This document shows positions 12,712 through 15,806 of a DNA stretch of 15,806 nucleotides, in pieces. The position numbers were made by a program, and so were the translations under genes. Position 1 is the stretch's first letter. The number at the start of each line of letters is the position of its first letter. The DNA lies in the NCBI GenBank assembly GCA_034437795.1, contig DAOTTI010000141.1:1-15806 (forward strand), in the 5' to 3' direction. A model generated the notes under the pieces. That model was given only the letters and a program-made list of their open reading frames with translations, ran no database searches and had not been told where the DNA came from. This stretch comes from DAOTTI01 sp034437795 (GTDB lineage Bacteria > Chloroflexota > UBA11872 > UBA12225).

Positions 12712-13722
12712 TCAGTACGGGCGCTTGAGCGACTTGCGCAGGATGTCCAGGTTCTCCAGCGCCAGTCCCGTTCCCAGGGCGACGCAGTCCAGCGGACGCT
12801 CGGCCACGTGGCACGGGATGCCGGTGACGTTGGTCAGCAGGCGATCCAGGTTGCGCAGCAGCGACGTCCCGCCGGTCATCACCATCCCTTTGTCGATGAT
12901 GTCCGAGGCCAGCTCCGGCGGGGTCTGCTCCAGCACGTGCTTGACCGCCCCCACGATCTGCTCCAACGGCTCGGCAATGGCCTCCGTGATCTCGTCGGAC
13001 GTTACCGTCACCGTCTTGGGCAGTCCCGCCACCTGGTCGCGCCCGCGCACGTCCACCCGCAACGGCGTCTCCAGAGGTAGTGCGCTCCCCACCTCGATCT
13101 TGACCTCCTCGGCCATGTGATCGCCGATGATCAGGTTGTACTTCCGCTTGATGTAGGCGGCGATAGCGTCGTCGATCCGGTTGCCCCCCACCCGTTCGGA
13201 TCGCCAGACGACGATCCCGTTCAGCGAGATCACGGCCACCTCGGTCGTCCCACCCCCGATGTTGACGATCATGTTGCCGCTGGGGTAGGAGATCGGCACA
13301 TTGGCGCCGATGGCCGCCGCCAGGGGCTCATCGATCAGGTAGACCTCCCGCGCCCCTGCCTGCAGGGCGGCGTCGGTCACCGCACGGCGCTCGACGCTGG
13401 TCACGCCGCAGGGCACGGAGACCATCACCTCTGGCTTCCAGAGGGGCAAGCGGCCGCACACCTTGTGGATGAAGTAGCGCAGCATGGCCTCGGTGACCAC
13501 GTAGTCGGCGATCACCCCGTTCCGCATCGGCCGGATCACCTGGATGCTCCCCGGGGTCCGCCCCAGCATCTGGCTGGCCTCGTCGCCCACCGCCTCGATG
13601 CGATTATCGGCCGTGGAGATGGCGACGACGGAGGGCTCGTTGATGACGATCCCCTTGCCCCGAACGAATACCAGCACGTTCGCCGTGCCGAGGTCAATTC
13701 CGATCTGGCGCGAGAATGGCAC
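12712..13722 (-). CDS. mreB: MreB, rod shape-determining actin homologue
   Basis: A full-length 336-residue MreB. The actin-fold ATP site is complete: phosphate-1 loop DLGTAN (10-15), connect-1 region DEPLAAAIG (131-139), phosphate-2 loop NIGGGTTEVAVI (154-165) and adenosine motif GMVMTGGTSLL (279-289). MreB polymerises under the cytoplasmic membrane and guides the elongation peptidoglycan machinery. The start is GTG at 13720-13722, giving PFSRQIGIDLGTAN; no Shine-Dalgarno sequence precedes it, but TAGAAT lies 6 bases upstream. murA lies upstream and the MoxR-type ATPase 55 bases downstream; the usual partners mreC and mreD are not in the window, so this may be an isolated or second copy. Confidence 0.95.
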   Translation of the reverse strand: MPFSRQIGIDLGTANVLVFVRGKGIVINEPSVVAISTADNRIEAVGDEASQMLGRTPGSIQVIRPMRNGVIADYVVTEAMLRYFIHKVCGRLPLWKPEVMVSVPCGVTSVERRAVTDAALQAGAREVYLIDEPLAAAIGANVPISYPSGNMIVNIGGGTTEVAVISLNGIVVWRSERVGGNRIDDAIAAYIKRKYNLIIGDHMAEEVKIEVGSALPLETPLRVDVRGRDQVAGLPKTVTVTSDEITEAIAEPLEQIVGAVKHVLEQTPPELASDIIDKGMVMTGGTSLLRNLDRLLTNVTGIPCHVAERPLDCVALGTGLALENLDILRKSLKRPY

Positions 13723-13728
13723 GGACGA

Positions 13729-13734
13729 ATTCTA
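13729..13734 (-). promoter_or_regulatory. -10 box candidate giving a leaderless mreB message
   Basis: The minus strand reads TAGAAT (5/6) with six bases between its end and the GTG of mreB. At the usual spacing, transcription would start at the start codon itself. The -35 region is weak (CTGGCG at 17 bp). Confidence 0.4.
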
Positions 13735-13810
13735 CCGGAGTCCGCGCCGCGCGCCAGGGCGCTCAGGCGGATGGGTGCAGCCCGCTCTTCCGGCCGCGCG
13801 CGTCTGAGCT

Positions 13811-13933
13811 CCCTTTCCCTGTGGGAGACGGTCAGGGTGAGGGCTCCTCGGGGAAGGTCCCTTCTCCCGTCTGGAGAGGGTGAGGGCTCCTCGGGGAAGG
13901 TCCCTTCTCCCGTTTGGAGAGAGTGAGGGCTCC
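13811..13933 (+). repeat. Dispersed element amplified as a 43-bp tandem repeat
   Basis: One copy of the dispersed palindromic element (13811-13846) is followed by two more at exact 43-base periods: TGAGGGCTCC starts at 13838, 13881 and 13924. The unit includes TCGGGGAAGGTCCCTTCTCC, followed by CGT(C/T)TGGAGA. It fills the gap between murA and mreB, where it could modulate read-through. Confidence 0.9.
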
Positions 13934-14013
13934 GCTGCCGAAGCATCGGGGCGCCGCCAAGGGCAGCCAGCCTGCCTTGCTGCCATCCCGCTGAGCGCGC
14001 GAAGGCAGAGCCG

Positions 14014-15345
14014 TCAGGATGGCACGGGAGTCAGCTCGGCGCCGAGGAAGCGGAAGCGCCCGACCATGTCCTCGTAGCCGCGCTCGGCGTGGTGGAAGTC
14101 CTCGATCAGTGTCTTTCCGGAGGCCACCAGGCCGGCGATGATCAAGGCAATGCCGGAACGCAGGTCGAGGGCCCGCACCCGCGCGCCCCGCAGGGCCGTC
14201 GGGCCATGGACGTAGGCCTTGGTGGCGTAGGCCGACGACCCGTTCAAGCCATTGGTCTCGATATGGGCGCCGAGCAGCCGGAGCTGGTCCACGTAGCGGA
14301 AGCGGTCCTCGAAGACGCGCTCGTGAATGATGCTGGTCCCCTCCGCCTGGGTCAGCAGGGCGCACAACGGCGTCTGCAGGTCGGTCGGAAAGCCCGGATA
14401 GTGGATGGCCTGGATCTCGATAGCGCGCAGGGGCCGTGAGCGGCGCACCAGCATGGCGTCGTCACGCAGATAGACTTCTGCCCCGCACTCATTGAGCTTG
14501 TAGATGACGGATTCGAGGTGCTCTGGGACGACCCGCCGGATGACGACGTCGCCGCCGGTGGCCGCCGCCGCGATGGCGAAGCTGCCCGCCTCGATCCGGT
14601 CTGGCATCACCCAGGTGCGCGCCCCGTGCAGGGCCGGCACGCCGACGATCTCGATCTTGGGCGTCCCCGCGCCACGGATCATCGCCCCCATGCGCGTGAG
14701 GTGCTCTGCCAGCCCCACCACCTCCGGCTCGCAGCAGGCGTTCATGATCACCGTCGTGCCGTTGGCCAGGCAGGCGGCCATCATCAGGTTCTCGGTGCCG
14801 GTGTGGCTGGGGTAGTCCAGGTAGATGCGCGCCCCCCGCAGGCCGGTGGTCTGGATCAGGTACGACCCATTCTCATGGAGCACCTCGGCGCCCATCAGTT
14901 CGAAGCCGCGAATGTGGACGTCGACCTTGCGCTCCCCGATGTTGCAGCCGCCGGGCTTCGGCGCATGGGCCAGCCCCTGCCGGCAGAGTAGCGGCCCAAC
15001 GAGGACGAAGGATGTTCGCTCCTTGGAGGCCAGGCCGGCGGGGAGGACGTGGCTGGTCAGCCGTTCGGCGACGATCGTCATCCGGTGGGCCGCCTCGTCG
15101 AACTCGACGATGGCGCCCAGCGACCGCAGGAGCGCGGCTTGGGTCCGCACGGCATCGATGTTGGGGATGTTCTCCAGGACGACCGGCTCGCGCGTCAGCA
15201 GGGCCGAGGCCATCATCTTGGTGGCCGCGTTTTTCGCCCCGTTGGCCGTGATCTCGCCCACGAGGCGGGCGCCCCCGGTCACCAGCACGCGGTGGGCCGC
15301 TCGCTCGGTCTCGCCGGGGCTCGCTTCCAAAATCATGGCATCCAT
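14014..15345 (-). CDS. murA: UDP-N-acetylglucosamine 1-carboxyvinyltransferase (MurA)
   Basis: MurA transfers enolpyruvate from phosphoenolpyruvate to UDP-N-acetylglucosamine, the first committed step of peptidoglycan synthesis. Numbered from the ATG at 15345 (443 residues), NGAKNA (35-40) holds the catalytic Lys38-Asn39, KPGGCNIGERKVDVHIRG (130-147) holds the active-site Cys134, the residue attacked by fosfomycin, and YPGFPTDLQ and DLRSGIALIIAGL correspond to the conserved Asp and Arg regions of the C-terminal domain. The enzyme is therefore expected to be active and fosfomycin-sensitive. The start is uncertain: ATG at 15345 has a weak GAGTG about 7 bases upstream, while ATG at 15441 would add 32 Pro/Ala-rich residues not typical of MurA and has no ribosome-binding site. 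mreB follows downstream after a repeat-filled gap. Confidence 0.94.
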   Translation of the reverse strand: MDAMILEASPGETERAAHRVLVTGGARLVGEITANGAKNAATKMMASALLTREPVVLENIPNIDAVRTQAALLRSLGAIVEFDEAAHRMTIVAERLTSHVLPAGLASKERTSFVLVGPLLCRQGLAHAPKPGGCNIGERKVDVHIRGFELMGAEVLHENGSYLIQTTGLRGARIYLDYPSHTGTENLMMAACLANGTTVIMNACCEPEVVGLAEHLTRMGAMIRGAGTPKIEIVGVPALHGARTWVMPDRIEAGSFAIAAAATGGDVVIRRVVPEHLESVIYKLNECGAEVYLRDDAMLVRRSRPLRAIEIQAIHYPGFPTDLQTPLCALLTQAEGTSIIHERVFEDRFRYVDQLRLLGAHIETNGLNGSSAYATKAYVHGPTALRGARVRALDLRSGIALIIAGLVASGKTLIEDFHHAERGYEDMVGRFRFLGAELTPVPS

Positions 15346-15537
15346 GGGTGTCACTCGAGTGGCCGCAGCCGTCGGCAGCGGGGGCACGGCAGCCTGAGCG
15401 GGCGCAGCGGGCGCGCCAGGTAGACGGGGCGTGTCGGGCATGGGGGATATCGCCGGCCTCTTGCAAGCCCTAACGCAAGTTCTGGGCCAGGGCCTCGGCG
15501 CCCGCGCGGCAGCATGCAGTCATCCTCGCCTGGAGGG

Positions 15538-15543
15538 ATTGTA
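15538..15543 (-). promoter_or_regulatory. Weak -10 candidate for murA
   Basis: The minus strand reads TACAAT (5/6) but the -35 region at 17 bp (CAGCAT) does not match. Transcription would begin near 15531, with a leader of about 186 bases to the ATG at 15345, or 90 to the ATG at 15441. Confidence 0.25.
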
Positions 15544-15619
15544 CGCTACAGCGGGACGGCATGCTGGAGCCGCACCGCGCGGGGATGCAACCAGCTCTTC
15601 CAGACGAGCACCGTTGCGT

Positions 15620-15651
15620 CCCCTCTCCCTGAGGCAGAGGGTGAGGGCTCC
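15620..15651 (+). repeat. Dispersed palindromic element
   Basis: CCCCTCTCCCTGAGGCAGAG followed by GGTGAGGGCTCC; CCCTCT (15621-15626) pairs with AGAGGG (15636-15641). It lies between murA and the possible gene end at 15702. Confidence 0.8.
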
Positions 15652-15701
15652 GCAATCGGGGAAATCCGGATGCGCCTGCGGCGCCGGCAGAAGCAGCCCC
15701 G

Positions 15702-15806
15702 CTACGGCAGCCCCGTAGGATTGCCGGTCTCGCTCGCCCCCGCCGGACCCGGCCTCGCGCGGGGCCAGCGCCGGCGCACGCGCTCCACGGCCCGCAGGCG
15801 CGCCAG
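15702..15806 (-). CDS. Possible C-terminal fragment of an unknown protein (runs off right edge)
   Basis: On the minus strand the frame from the right edge is open for 34 codons, reading LARLRAVERVRRRWPRARPG and then a Pro/Gly-rich end, and stops at TAG (15702-15704). It has the same direction as murA and mreB, and the next feature after its stop is a dispersed intergenic element, as after other genes here. The fragment is too short to recognise, and a plus-strand frame from 15670 is also open, so this is a tentative call. Confidence 0.3.
   Translation of the reverse strand: MARLRAVERVRRRWPRARPGPAGASETGNPTGLP

Larger units (their letters stand above)
15346..15701. other. Gap upstream of murA
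   Basis: This 356-base stretch includes a possible N-terminal extension of MurA (15346-15441), CTTGC/GCAAG half-sites (15460-15479), a minus-strand TACAAT (15538-15543) that could be the -10 box of murA without a recognisable -35, and one dispersed element (15620-15651). I see no separate gene. Confidence 0.5.

Noticed and set aside
13117..13926. Plus-strand frame opposite mreB
   Set aside because: mreB is unambiguous on the minus strand; the antisense product is His/Asp-rich and crosses the tandem repeats.

Overview
The window is GC-rich, bacterial and made of ordinary chromosomal genes spaced by unusually repeat-rich gaps. The gene set (MreB and MurA, a UDP-galactopyranose mutase start beside a family-1-like glycosyltransferase, nickel-pincer genes larB and larC, a stand-alone MEDS protein, a DUF4126-like membrane protein, a MoxR-type ATPase with a VWA partner) and several starts lacking a clear Shine-Dalgarno sequence suggest Chloroflexota or a similar deep-branching GC-rich lineage. 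That assignment is inference; no rRNA or tRNA gene is visible to test it.

Layout. 1-1335 (minus): glycosyltransferase followed by the first 31 codons of glf, a cell-envelope sugar cluster running off the left edge. 1336-2323: non-coding, with a 16-bp tandem repeat, a pair of 34-bp repeats and dispersed palindromes. 2324-4380 (plus): larB-larC, two steps of nickel-pincer nucleotide synthesis. 4603-5271 (minus): MEDS-domain protein with a near-consensus sigma-70 promoter, divergent from 5734-6132 (plus), an unrecognised small protein built of six 15-residue repeats plus a C-terminal membrane helix. 6542-7645 (minus): UgpC/MsmK-type ABC ATPase without permeases. 7646-8468: regulatory-looking gap with a promoter, three 18-bp Rex/CRP-like palindromes, a 14-bp hairpin and an 18-bp perfect palindrome. 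8469-9490 (plus): DUF4126-like protein and a small two-helix membrane protein. 9623-15345 (minus): murA, mreB, MoxR/CobS-like ATPase and VWA protein in transcription order, with the tail of a possible further gene at the right edge.

Functionally, MurA (peptidoglycan precursor) and MreB (elongation scaffold) are envelope genes; the ATPase-VWA pair resembles two-part remodelling or chelatase systems of the CobS/CobT or NorQ/NorD kind, but its client is unknown. The ATPase has Asn in place of both usual Mg2+ ligands (Walker A Ser/Thr and Walker B Asp). A CCCTCTCCC...GGGAGAGGGTGAGGG-type dispersed element occurs at least ten times, always between genes and nearly always in the same orientation. 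The best candidates for something undescribed are the operator array at 8327-8416, the 15-residue-repeat protein, and the double-Asn ATPase with its VWA partner; none is proven novel from sequence alone.
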